Source of the DNA: JBPCRW01 sp050996405
GTDB lineage: Bacteria > Acidobacteriota > Blastocatellia > Pyrinomonadales > Pyrinomonadaceae
Direction of reading: 5' to 3'
Assembly (NCBI GenBank): GCA_050996405.1
Contig: JBPCRW010000174.1
Location: 1-12,758 of the forward strand
Length of the DNA stretch: 12,758 bases
Both the position numbers and the translations under genes were made by a program. Below, in pieces: positions 1-6,892 of the stretch (positions are counted from its first letter, which is position 1; each line of letters starts with the position of its first letter). The notes under the pieces were generated by a model, which was given only the letters and a program-made list of their open reading frames with translations, made no database searches and was not told the origin of the DNA.

Positions 1-7
1 TTATTCA

Positions 8-109
8 TAGGACTTTCTCACTTTTTGCAGAAGCCCGCACAAAGTAAGGACGCAATGACGCAAAACACACTTACTTCGTGCGTGTTTCTGTATTTTTGAG
101 AAAGTCCTA
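8..109 (+). mobile_element. 102-bp MITE-like palindromic element, copy 1
   Basis: The ends are perfect 13-bp inverted repeats, TAGGACTTTCTCA at 8-20 and TGAGAAAGTCCTA at 97-109. The interior continues as an imperfect palindrome: GCAGAAGCCCGCACAAAGTAAG on one arm faces ACAGAAACACGCACGAAGTAAG on the other, so almost the whole element can fold into one long hairpin. It has no ORF. It is flanked by ATTCA on both sides (3-7 and 110-114), which looks like a 5-bp target duplication. The reverse complement of this element is identical over all 102 bases to 10868-10969. These features fit a non-autonomous element moved by a transposase encoded elsewhere. The transposase family cannot be told from this window. 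Confidence 0.85.
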
Positions 110-157
110 ATTCAATAGGTTTTACCCATTCTAAAAAATTAAAAATATCTAAATTCT

Positions 158-1767
158 ATGAGAAAAAAATCAATCAAACTCTTTCTAGCGGTAAGTCTTG
201 TCTTATCAGCCATTTACCCCCCAGATGCTTTTAGCCCAGCAGACTGACCCGTTTGCTGCCGGTGCTAAGTCAAAAATAAGATTGCCCAAAAGCGCAATTG
301 TCGGCTCGAATGCTGAAAGAAAAGCCGCTTGGGATAGACTTTCCGAAAACGAGAAAAGTCAACTCATTGATAAATTCAAGTCAATTTTTGAACAGGCTAA
401 AGCTAAAAGTCATAAGTCGGAAAAACCTTTAGACACAATTTTGACTTTCGCGGCGGCGAATAAATCAAGGCGATTTGTGAACGCGCAAACCAGAGAAACA
501 ATTAAATCGAAAAATAACTCCTCTCTCGCTATGCCTTTACGACCAGAGCCTTGTGACGGATGCGAACCGCCGCCCGACCCAAATCCGACTCCGACTGACC
601 AATCTTCGCCGATAGGTTTTTTAGATGGAATTGATGTAAATATGGCTACTATAAACGGCTGGAGTTTTGACCCGGATAATCCTTCGGCTTCAAATGATGT
701 TCATATTTATATAAATGGTCCGGCAGGCGGCGGCGGAATCGGCTTTGCGATAACTACTAATCAATTGAGACCGGACGTTAATCAGGCTTATGGTAATTAA
801 CGGCAATCACGGCTATTCCTTCCAAATTCCGCCGCAATTTGCCGATGGACAGCCGCACGCCGTTTATGCTTACGGCATAGACACCGGCTCGAATCCGCCG
901 ACTCTTTTAAACGGCTCGCCAAAGTCTTTTACACTTAATCCGACTTCGCCGCCGCCACCGCCGCCAACCGGAAATGACGCTGACGGCGACGGATTCGACG
1001 ATAACTTTGAATCGGCGTTAGCCGACGGATTTACACCGCTCTATCACGTTTCGGCAAACGAAAATGCCGGAACAGGATTTGCGACTTTCAACAATTCACT
1101 TCCGCTAAGCGTAAATCAACTATTCGGTCCAGTTCCGCCGATTAGTTACTATCGCGCGAAACCGTTAGGCGCGGGTTCTATAAACGGCAGCCAGTATGGA
1201 TTTGTTCAACTGGATTATTTAACGCTCTGGAATAAAGACGACGGGCTTATTGCCGGAGGCTTTTGTTACTTTTTGTCTCCAGCTATAGGTATATCTCTTG
1301 ACGTAATTGAACTAGGTAGTCACCAATACGACAGAGAGCGTTCCGCTATTCTGGTAGCTGCTCCTTTAGTGAACGGCACTTACAGTCCGAATATCTACGA
1401 TTACAGAGCGTATAAATTTTTCACAGCCGCCCACGAAGATACTTTTTTCGACCATAGTGTGCTGTTTTACCCGCAAGAACCTATAAATTTTGACGCGCAC
1501 ATCGAACTTTCGCTTAGTCAATCAAAACACAGCACATATCCTCATAACCCGGATTACCAGCCACTTTTCCCAGACTATGTAATTGCTTCAACATACGCGG
1601 GAATAGAATTCGCTTATGCCTATGGAGAAATAGACTATTACAGATACCTAGAGCTTCTTTACATAGCGGACACAGTATTTTACGCCTGCGCCATCGAACA
1701 TTTTCAAGAACAGGGCGGAAGTTTTGCGGGTATAAGAATAAATGTCGGGAACTGTCACATCCGATAA
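158..1767 (+). pseudogene. Secreted Asp/Gly-rich repeat-domain protein, broken by two frameshifts
   Basis: Three frames join into one protein of about 535 residues. The first frame starts at ATG 158 with a signal peptide (MRKKSIKLFLAVSLVLSA) but stops at 245. Dropping one C from the C6 run at 217-222 joins it to the frame that supplies the end of the signal (YPQMLLA-QQ) and runs to 800. Dropping one A near 785-787 (GGTAATTAAC) joins that to the frame ending at 1767. The middle carries a domain with GWSFDPDNPSASNDVHIYIN, NGNHGYSFQIP and YGIDTG, familiar from acidobacterial secreted proteins. A proline run and a calcium-loop-like DADGDGFDDN follow. The C-terminal part has spaced motifs (YRAKP, DRERSAILVAAP, SKHSTYP) that loosely recall the Vps62-like family, which is tentative. 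No convincing Shine-Dalgarno sequence precedes 158. It is either a decayed or phase-variable gene, or sequencing error. Confidence 0.72.
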
Positions 1768-1843
1768 ACAATTCTAATTTCATTCTAGACCCTGAACTAG
1801 CCTATAAACTTAGCAAGCTATTCTAAAAAAGGAGAGAAATAAA

Positions 1844-2263
1844 ATGTTAAAGAAAACGTTGTCAATACTGCTTGTCGCATTGCTAATAAACTTAGCAGTG
1901 ATGCCGTCAGTTTTTGCAAATAACAATCCTGAAAAAGATGCGAAATTTGCGGCGAAGGTGAAAGCCGAAATTGCAAAACTCGGAGTCGGAGAAGATTCAA
2001 AGGTAGAAGTCAAACTCAAGGATGGAACAAAACTCAAAGGCTACGTTTCGGAAATAACCGACAGTGGATTTGTGATAACTGATAAGGCTGGAGAATCAAC
2101 TTCTGTGCCTTATCCTAACGCCAAACAGGTTAAAGGCGGTAATTCAAAGGCAGGTATTATTATTCTTGTTGGGATACTTGCATTTTTTACTATTGTAATA
2201 ATTATAGCTGCTACTAAACATCCGCCGCGTGATTCTCAACCTTCAACCATCCGTCATTTTTAA
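1844..2263 (+). CDS. Exported small protein with C-terminal membrane anchor
   Basis: The protein has 139 residues. Residues 1-25 form a signal peptide (KK, a hydrophobic core, cleavage probably after VFA). Residues 30-47 are lysine/alanine rich and probably helical. Residues 53-97 hold the pattern KVEVKLKDGTKLKGYVSEI...GFVITDKAGESTSVPY, a small beta-barrel-like motif resembling the fold of LSm/SH3-type domains and common in unannotated acidobacterial exported proteins. Residues 103-123 are a strongly hydrophobic single membrane segment followed by a short polar tail. The start is well set by AAGGAG at 1829-1834. The 28 bp covering this initiation region recur at 2296-2323. No function is known; a role in the envelope is inference from the topology. 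Confidence 0.8.
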   Translation: MLKKTLSILLVALLINLAVMPSVFANNNPEKDAKFAAKVKAEIAKLGVGEDSKVEVKLKDGTKLKGYVSEITDSGFVITDKAGESTSVPYPNAKQVKGGNSKAGIIILVGILAFFTIVIIIAATKHPPRDSQPSTIRHF

Positions 2264-2295
2264 AATTGAATTTAACGGTTGAATCTTTATTTTCT

Positions 2296-2355
2296 AAGGA
2301 GAGAAATAAAATGTTAAAGAAAATTCGGGAACTTTTCCCTTTAACGGTTGTCTAA
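2296..2355 (+). repeat. Duplicated translation-initiation region with a 14-codon ORF
   Basis: Positions 2296-2323 repeat 1829-1856 exactly (28 bp: AAGGAG, spacer, ATG and the codons for MLKK). After the match the sequence diverges, and the frame from ATG 2311 closes at TAA 2353-2355 after 14 codons (MLKKIRELFPLTVV). A second short direct repeat, TTTAACGGTTG, lies at 2271-2281 and 2340-2350 and brackets this copy. It looks like the remnant of a second copy of the 1844 gene whose body was deleted. A translated leader peptide ahead of the TonB gene is possible, because the ribosome-binding site is intact, but nothing else supports it. Confidence 0.6.
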
Positions 2356-2403
2356 CAATTCAGGTTTCCCGCTTTCGCCCGGCACCGGCAAAAGGAGAAA
2401 AAA

Positions 2404-3225
2404 ATGTTAGACAGAATGATTGAGTCGAAAAATGACGCGCGGACGGAAAATTCGCGCCGCAACAATTTTTTATTGACGACTCTTTTTTTCGTGGCGATGC
2501 TGTTCGGCGGTGCGATGCTTTACAGTTTATATGCCAAGCCGCTCGGAATGACAAACGAAAATCTGGAATTTTCAATGCTTGTCGCGCCCGTCGCGGAAAC
2601 TGAACCGTCGCCTGCCGAATTGCCGAAAAAAGAATCAGACGTTTCGCCAAATCCGAAAATTCCTGTGGAAGCAGTTCGCCAGGTCATTCAAAAAACGATT
2701 GACGAATCGCCCGATATTCTGAAAGGAATTTCAACCGTTAAAAATCAATACGCATCGCGTCCGCCGGGTGCGGTTCAATTAGGCGCGATCGATTCCGAAA
2801 TTGCATCTTCAAATTCTGGAAATTCGCGCGAAGGCGGAGAAAATAATGCAGGCATCGCCGCCGCGCCAAAACGGATTTTAGATGAAGACGCGGATGCGAA
2901 AGAGCCGCCGAAAATGCCGAAATCCGTTTCACCGCAGCCGAAAAAACCCGTTTCGCTCGGCGTGGCGAACGGATTTGCGAAAAATCTTCCCGTTCCGATT
3001 TATCCGGCGGCGGCAAAAGCCGTTCACGCAACGGGCGCGGTCAACGTGCAGATAACGATTGACGAGCAGGGCAGAGTCATTTCGGCAAAAGCCGTGACGG
3101 GTCATCCGCTTTTGCGCCAGGCGGCGGAACAGGCGGCGCAACGCGCTACGTTTTCGCCGACGCTGCTTTCAAAAATTCCCGTCAAAGCAACCGGCGTGAT
3201 TGTTTATAATTTCGTCGCGCAGTAA
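2404..3225 (+). CDS. TonB-family energy transducer
   Basis: This 273-residue protein has the TonB plan: a short cytoplasmic N-terminus, one membrane helix at about residues 22-43, a long Pro/Lys/Glu/Ser-rich periplasmic linker, and a C-terminal TonB domain at about 194-273. The domain shows the family pattern YPAAAKAVHATGAVNVQITI, DEQGRVISAKAVTGHPLL, AAEQAAQRATFSPT and a final beta strand GVIVYNFV. Such proteins pass proton-motive-force energy from ExbB/ExbD to outer-membrane TonB-dependent receptors. Neither exbBD nor a receptor is in the window, so its partner is unknown. AAGGAG at 2392-2397 sets the start. The gene converges on tgt; an imperfect hairpin lies between them. Confidence 0.88.
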   Translation: MLDRMIESKNDARTENSRRNNFLLTTLFFVAMLFGGAMLYSLYAKPLGMTNENLEFSMLVAPVAETEPSPAELPKKESDVSPNPKIPVEAVRQVIQKTIDESPDILKGISTVKNQYASRPPGAVQLGAIDSEIASSNSGNSREGGENNAGIAAAPKRILDEDADAKEPPKMPKSVSPQPKKPVSLGVANGFAKNLPVPIYPAAAKAVHATGAVNVQITIDEQGRVISAKAVTGHPLLRQAAEQAAQRATFSPTLLSKIPVKATGVIVYNFVAQ

Positions 3226-3248
3226 ATTAAACTGTGAACTATGAATGA

Positions 3249-3291
3249 TGAACGATGAGTGGTTGGAAGGGTTTCGGCAACTCATTGTTCA
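3249..3291. repeat. Imperfect heptamer-type hairpin at the tonB/tgt junction
   Basis: TGAACGATGAGT at 3249-3260 faces ACTCATTGTTCA at 3280-3291 (11 of 12 pairs, 19-base loop). The left side continues upstream in 7-base steps (TGAACTA, TGAATGA, TGAACGA from about 3234). The right arm ends on the tgt stop codon, which reads TGA on the minus strand at 3291-3289. It lies between convergent genes, so it may act as a bidirectional transcript end, but there is no U-run. The period-7 build resembles the other two repeat structures in and around tgt. Confidence 0.5.
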
Positions 3292-4527
3292 ACGTTCGGC
3301 GTTTAATTTGTCGAGAAAATCCTTTCTGAATTGTCCGAACTCGCCGCGTTTAATCGCTTCCCGAACGCGGCGCATCGTTTCCAAAAAAAACGCTAGATTG
3401 TGATGCGAAATCAAAGTTGCGGCAAGCATTTCGCCCGCTTGATAAAGATGCCGCAAATACGCTTTGGAATATCTGCGGCAAACCGAACACGGGCAATCGG
3501 CATCAAGCGGTTCTGAATCTTTCGCAAATTTCGCGTTGCGGATATTGAGTTTTCCTCTGGATGTGAACGCGCTTCCGGTGCGCCCGTTGCGCGTCGGAAT
3601 CACGCAGTCAAACATATCCACGCCGCGCGCAATCGCTTCGATTAAATCTTCCGGCGTGCCGACTCCCATCAAATATCGCGGCTTTTCGGCAGGCATCTGC
3701 GGCGCGAGAAATTCAATCGTTTCATACATCACATTTTTTTCTTCGCCGACGCTCAAGCCGCCAATCGCGTAACCGTCAAAACCGATTTCGACAGTTTTTT
3801 CCAAACTTTCCTTTCGTAATTCGAGATGACTCGCGCCTTGGATTATTCCGAATAACGATTGCCGCCCGCTTAAATTAGTCCAGAGTCCAGAGTCCAGAGT
3901 CTCTCACGAACTGTCATACGGACTAGAGACTCTGGGCTCTGGACTCTGGACTTCAGATAAGAATCCCGTATCCATTCCCGCATTTTGCAGTTCGTTAAAT
4001 TTATTTTTTGAACGCGAAGCCCACCGCGCCGTCATCTCCAAACTTTTTTTCGTTACTGCAAAATCGGCTTTGCCCGGCGTGCATTCGTCAAACGCCATCA
4101 CGATTTCCGAACCGAGCGCGGCTTGAATTTCCATTGAAACTTCCGGCGACAAAAATTTTTTATCGCCGTCAATATGCGAGCGAAATTCAACGCCTTCTTC
4201 CGAAAGTTTCCGCAAATCGGTTAAAGAAAAAACCTGAAAGCCGCCCGAATCCGTCAGCAGCGAACGATTCCACGTCGAGAATTTATGCAATCCGCCGAGA
4301 GCGCGAATCGTTTCAACGCCCGGACGCAAAAATAAATGATAGGTATTGCCGAGAATTATACGCGCGTCAAGTTCCTGTTCGAGCCATTCAAAACGCACGC
4401 CTTTAACCGTCGCTTGCGTCCCGACGGGCATAAAAACAGGCGTTTCGATAACCGAACGCCTCGTCCGCAAAATTCCCGCCCGCGCATTTCCCTCTTGTGA
4501 AATGATTTTCCATTCGATTGGCTGCAT
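3289..4527 (-). pseudogene. tgt: Queuine tRNA-ribosyltransferase, interrupted by an in-frame TGA
   Basis: Tgt exchanges guanine 34 of GUN-anticodon tRNAs for queuine or preQ1. One frame runs from ATG 4527 to TGA 3291-3289 (412 codons), with a single internal TGA at 3906-3904 (codon 208). The first part has TPVFMPVGTQATVKG, LGNTYHLFLRPG and the active-site LLTDSGGFQVFSL (Asp93). After the TGA the frame continues through SLFGIIQG and GYAIGGLSVGE, the nucleophile motif DMFDCVIPTRNGR, and zinc ligands Cys345, Cys347, Cys350 and His376 (read-through numbering). Codons 192-217 come from an inserted hairpin (3877-3952); without it the length fits the usual 370-390 residues. As read, the two halves are split and neither should be active alone. 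Read-through or a sequencing error at one base would restore a complete protein with an insert. The start abuts the cassette at 4527, with no Shine-Dalgarno sequence visible. Confidence 0.85.
3877..3952. repeat. 76-bp heptamer-built hairpin inserted within tgt
   Basis: The left arm, 3877-3904, is three AGTCCAG units followed by AGTCTCT. The right arm, 3925-3952, is its reverse complement with 27 of 28 positions matching. The loop is 20 bases (3905-3924). On the tgt strand the element adds about 25 codons without changing frame, but a TGA forms at the stem-loop border (3906-3904). Conserved Tgt sequence resumes directly after it (SGRQSLFGIIQG), so this is an insertion and not ordinary coding sequence. 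No clear target duplication is visible. Confidence 0.85.
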
Positions 4528-4566
4528 AAATTACGAATTTCAAGTTTCAAATTACGAATTACGAAT
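4527..4566 (+). repeat. Left heptamer repeat of the S23 cassette
   Basis: The repeat is built from 7-base units ATTACGA, ATTTCAA, GTTTCAA, ATTACGA, ATTACGA, with TAA before and AT after. Removing the single GTTTCAA unit makes it identical to the reverse complement of 4917-4949. The T at 4527 is also the first base of the tgt start codon on the minus strand. The restored reading frame of the S23 gene would end inside this repeat (TAA at 4561-4559). Confidence 0.8.
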
Positions 4567-4614
4567 TATTTTTAGTCGTGATTTGAATGCTTCCGATAAT
4601 TTTGAGAAGTTCCT

Positions 4615-4905
4615 CTAAATCGTCCAGCAGGCTTGCGACTCATCGAAATATTCTGTGGCTTTGAGAAGCCTAATCCAGTATTTTGTTTCTCTGGCTTCTT
4701 TGTACGCAATACTAATTTTTGAAACGAAATCGGCTTTTGACTGCCCGCCGACTGCTTCTTCGGAATTTGCTCCAATGGATGTTCCGCTTCTCAAAAATTG
4801 TTTAGAAATTACAAATTCCTTCTTTTCTTCAATCAGATATTTGTAAGCCTTAACAACTCTAATTGCAAAAGCAAAACTTTTCTCCAACAGAATATTTTCC
4901 TTCAT
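4615..4905 (-). CDS. Four-helix-bundle protein, S23/23S rRNA intervening-sequence (IVP) family, C-terminus frameshifted
   Basis: This 96-residue product matches the S23/IVP family of small four-helix-bundle proteins. It has the opening LEKSFAFAIRVVKAYKYL, then EFVISKQFLRSGTSIGANSEEAVGG, then SKADFVSKISIAYKEARETKYWIRLLKATEYF. The family is found inside 23S rRNA intervening sequences, and Avd of diversity-generating retroelements shares the fold. The ORF stops early (QACWTI, stop at 4617-4615). One extra base near 4633-4634 would continue it as SLLDDLEELLKIIGSIQITTKNNS with a stop at 4561-4559, giving about 115 residues, the usual family length. The fourth helix is therefore lost by a one-base deletion or a read error. 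No reverse transcriptase or rRNA is nearby. It is not known to take part in the functions of its neighbours. Confidence 0.85.
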   Translation of the reverse strand: MKENILLEKSFAFAIRVVKAYKYLIEEKKEFVISKQFLRSGTSIGANSEEAVGGQSKADFVSKISIAYKEARETKYWIRLLKATEYFDESQACWTI

Positions 4906-4916
4906 AATTTTTCTTC

Positions 4917-4949
4917 ATTCGTAATTCGTAATTTGAAATTCGTAATTTA
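4917..4949 (-). repeat. Right heptamer repeat of the S23 cassette
   Basis: On the plus strand it reads in 7-base units ATTCGTA, ATTCGTA, ATTTGAA, ATTCGTA, then ATTTA. Its reverse complement equals the left repeat (4527-4566) minus one GTTTCAA unit. It contributes the TAA stop codon of the upstream redox gene and lies only 11 bases from the S23 start codon. Confidence 0.8.
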
Positions 4950-6410
4950 CTTCTTCTTTCCGATGAGTGTCCAAATCTGCGGCGCGCCGACGGCAACTTC
5001 GGAAATAATTTTGCCGTTTTCATCAATCAACACGGCGGACGGCGTGCCGTTCATTCCGAGTTTTTCGGCGATTTCCCGTTTGTCGTCTAAAACGACGGGC
5101 GACAGCAAATTCATTTCCCGATTGGCTTCCGCGTCCCCGGATGAAACCAGCAAAAGATTTGGTTCGTCCTGACCTTTGGCTTTGTCCCATTCGCGCAGTT
5201 CGTCGAGCATTTGCGTGCAGAAACCGCAGCCAATACTCCAATATGTCAACAGGGTTTTTTTGCCGCGTAAATCTTCCGCTTTGACAGAATTTCCGTCAAC
5301 CGACGAAAGCGCGAACGCGGGAATTTCCGTGCCGATTTTCTGCCCATCGCCTGTGATATACAAAGATTGATTGTCTATAATTTCGATTTTGATTTTTTCA
5401 ATCAATTCACGAATTGCCGCGTCGCCGACCGCCGGACGGCTCGCAATTGTGCCGTCGGCGTTGACGAGCAGAGCCGTCGGAGTCCAGTTCGCGCCGAAAG
5501 TTTCGGCAATTTCGCGTTCGTTTTGCAGAAGAACTTGCTTAAAAGTGTTGCTGCCGAGTTTTTCGGCGTTTTCCTTCGCCTTCCCGCTGCTGATAAAAAC
5601 GAAATTCAACTGGTCTTTAAATTCCGTCTGCCAGTTTTCAATTTCCGGCAAAAGTGCGGCGCACGGACTGCACGTCGGGCTGACGAAAAACATTAAAAGC
5701 AGTTTCGCCGCCGTTAATAAATTTTGCAGTGAAACTTCCTTGCCGTTCAAGTCCGGCAACTCGAAATCCGGCGCGACCGAACCGACTAAAAGACCTTCCT
5801 GCGGGCTTTTAGCTTCTTCGCGTTCGACGGTTTTCCTGCCGTCGAATCCGGTCAATTCCAAAATTTCAATGCGCCGCATAATCTGCGTCTGCTGTTCGGA
5901 AATTTTCTTTAAAAAATAAACTGCCGCGCCCAACAGCGCGACCATTGCCAAACCTAAAAATAATTGAATCGCCATTTCGTTTGTTAAATCTGCAAAACTT
6001 AAACCTTGGCTTTCCCTGCCCTGCGCGATGAGGAAAAGCGCGAATATCGCAAAAACGCCGTTGCGAATCAAACTCTTAAGGCTGACCGGTTCGCTGTGAA
6101 TCGCGCCGAAACAATGACAATCGGGCGCGTTACCCTGCGCCATTTGCCAAATCATTCCGCCGATAAAAACCGCGAGCAATAAAAACGCGCCGATTGCGCC
6201 GAGCCACGCCGTCGAAGTAAAAAGCAGCAGCAGCGCGAAAAATAATTCGGCGATTGGCAAAGCGATGGAAAAAGGTTTTGCCAGATTTTCGGGAATGCCG
6301 AAACCTTTGACGGCTTTTTCCGAACCCGCAAGGTCAAGCAGTTTCCCGATTCCGGCGAGCGCGAAAATCACCGCCAGAACAATTCTGACAAAAAGTAAAA
6401 TCGTTTCCAT
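4947..6410 (-). CDS. MauE/DoxX membrane domain fused to two TlpA-like thioredoxin domains
   Basis: The protein has 487 residues. Residues 1-165 are a MauE/DoxX-type membrane unit with about four helices (near 5-22, 48-67, 70-90 and 117-130) and the paired cysteines APDCHCFG (Cys98, Cys100), plus a further helix at about 147-167. Residues 210-345 form a first redoxin domain (APDFELPDLNGKEVSL, then SPTCSPCAALLPE with Cys247 and Cys250). Residues 365-487 form a second (IPAFALSSVDG, then WSIGCGFCTQ with Cys395 and Cys398, and a cis-Pro-type GTPSAVLI). The family relays thiol electrons across the membrane for periplasmic disulfide reduction, as in cytochrome or amine dehydrogenase maturation. Here relay and two acceptors are on one chain, an inference from domain order. 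The start at 6410 has no clear Shine-Dalgarno sequence. Confidence 0.85.
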   Translation of the reverse strand: METILLFVRIVLAVIFALAGIGKLLDLAGSEKAVKGFGIPENLAKPFSIALPIAELFFALLLLFTSTAWLGAIGAFLLLAVFIGGMIWQMAQGNAPDCHCFGAIHSEPVSLKSLIRNGVFAIFALFLIAQGRESQGLSFADLTNEMAIQLFLGLAMVALLGAAVYFLKKISEQQTQIMRRIEILELTGFDGRKTVEREEAKSPQEGLLVGSVAPDFELPDLNGKEVSLQNLLTAAKLLLMFFVSPTCSPCAALLPEIENWQTEFKDQLNFVFISSGKAKENAEKLGSNTFKQVLLQNEREIAETFGANWTPTALLVNADGTIASRPAVGDAAIRELIEKIKIEIIDNQSLYITGDGQKIGTEIPAFALSSVDGNSVKAEDLRGKKTLLTYWSIGCGFCTQMLDELREWDKAKGQDEPNLLLVSSGDAEANREMNLLSPVVLDDKREIAEKLGMNGTPSAVLIDENGKIISEVAVGAPQIWTLIGKKK

Positions 6411-6564
6411 AAAAATAAAAATTCAAGATACCAGATTTTTTGCAAAATGCTAGCGGAGCGGCTAAAAGAGTTTATACAAACAGTGCGCTGCGACAACTTT
6501 TTTCCGCGCGAAAAATGTCTGCAATCGTTCGGTAAATCGCTCTAAATTTTCCGATTGTATAAAA
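6411..6564. other. Short intergenic gap upstream of the redox gene
   Basis: This gap lies between the redox gene start and the stop of the 55-residue membrane protein gene. I see no ORF, repeat or convincing terminator in it. Confidence 0.5.
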
Positions 6565-6732
6565 TTAGTTTGACTTCGGCGGCGGATAACTGCGCTCGTT
6601 AAACGGCACGGTTTTTACGTCGTCAACTATATAACTGACAAATAATCCGCCGATAAAAAGCAGCAAAAAAAGAATTATCAAGAAAAACGCGATTTTCATA
6701 TCGAACGGTAAAATTTTCGGATGCTTGTCCAT
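6565..6732 (-). CDS. Small single-span membrane protein (55 residues)
   Basis: The frame from ATG 6732 to TAA 6567-6565 encodes 55 residues. It has a short N-terminal segment (MDKHPKILPFDMK), one very hydrophobic helix at about residues 14-35 (ending GGLFVSYIV), and a polar tail with FNERSYPPPKSN. A near-perfect Shine-Dalgarno sequence, AAGGAGG, lies at 6747-6741 on the minus strand, 8 bases before the start, which is strong support for translation. It lies between der and the redox gene on the same strand. I do not recognise the family. A small accessory subunit of a membrane complex would fit the topology, but nothing shows which. Confidence 0.75.
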   Translation of the reverse strand: MDKHPKILPFDMKIAFFLIILFLLLFIGGLFVSYIVDDVKTVPFNERSYPPPKSN

Positions 6733-6754
6733 AACATTTTCCTCCTTGATAGCC

Positions 6755-6774
6755 TTTCCGAAAACATTCGGAAA
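6755..6774. promoter_or_regulatory. Perfect 8-bp hairpin upstream of the small membrane gene
   Basis: TTTCCGAA at 6755-6762 and TTCGGAAA at 6767-6774 form a perfect 8-bp stem with an AACA loop. It sits 7 bases upstream of the Shine-Dalgarno sequence of the 55-residue gene. No U-run follows on either strand, so it is not an obvious terminator. It could be an operator or an RNA element controlling the small gene. Confidence 0.35.
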
Positions 6775-6892
6775 AACTGCCGGTCAATGACTTTGACTAA
6801 AACTCGAAAAATTTATGCAATTGACAAAGAGCGATTAGCCGGATGTTTTTTATTTTACTCCGAATATTTTCTTTTGACACGAAAAAATTTCG

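Larger units (their letters stand above)
4527..4949 (-). mobile_element. Putative S23/IVP cassette bounded by heptamer inverted repeats
   Basis: The block begins exactly at the tgt start codon and ends on the stop codon of the redox gene (TTA at 4947-4949). Its ends are inverted repeats of 40 and 33 bp that are identical apart from one extra 7-bp unit. The only gene inside is the four-helix-bundle ORF. RNA from this block could fold with a 33-bp stem and the ORF in the loop, the same architecture as 23S rRNA intervening sequences. No transposase is present. Mobility is inferred from the tight fit between two genes and the matching ends. Confidence 0.6.

Noticed and set aside
3805..3904. TGA in tgt as a selenocysteine codon
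   Set aside because: Tgt is not a selenoprotein family, and the TGA lies in inserted repeat sequence rather than at a conserved cysteine position. No selenocysteine-insertion element could be argued apart from the repeat itself.
4615..4905. Diversity-generating retroelement accessory gene (avd)
   Set aside because: No reverse transcriptase, template repeat or variable repeat is visible in the window; only the fold family is shared.
4527..4949. CRISPR array from the regular ATTACGA repeats
   Set aside because: The units are only 7 bp and contiguous with no spacers, and the two blocks are inverted.
5367..5919. Plus-strand ORFs opposite the redox gene
   Set aside because: They are antisense shadows of the intact MauE-TlpA-TlpA frame, with low-complexity translations.
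6755..6774. Rho-independent terminator
   Set aside because: The stem is perfect but no U-run follows it on either strand.
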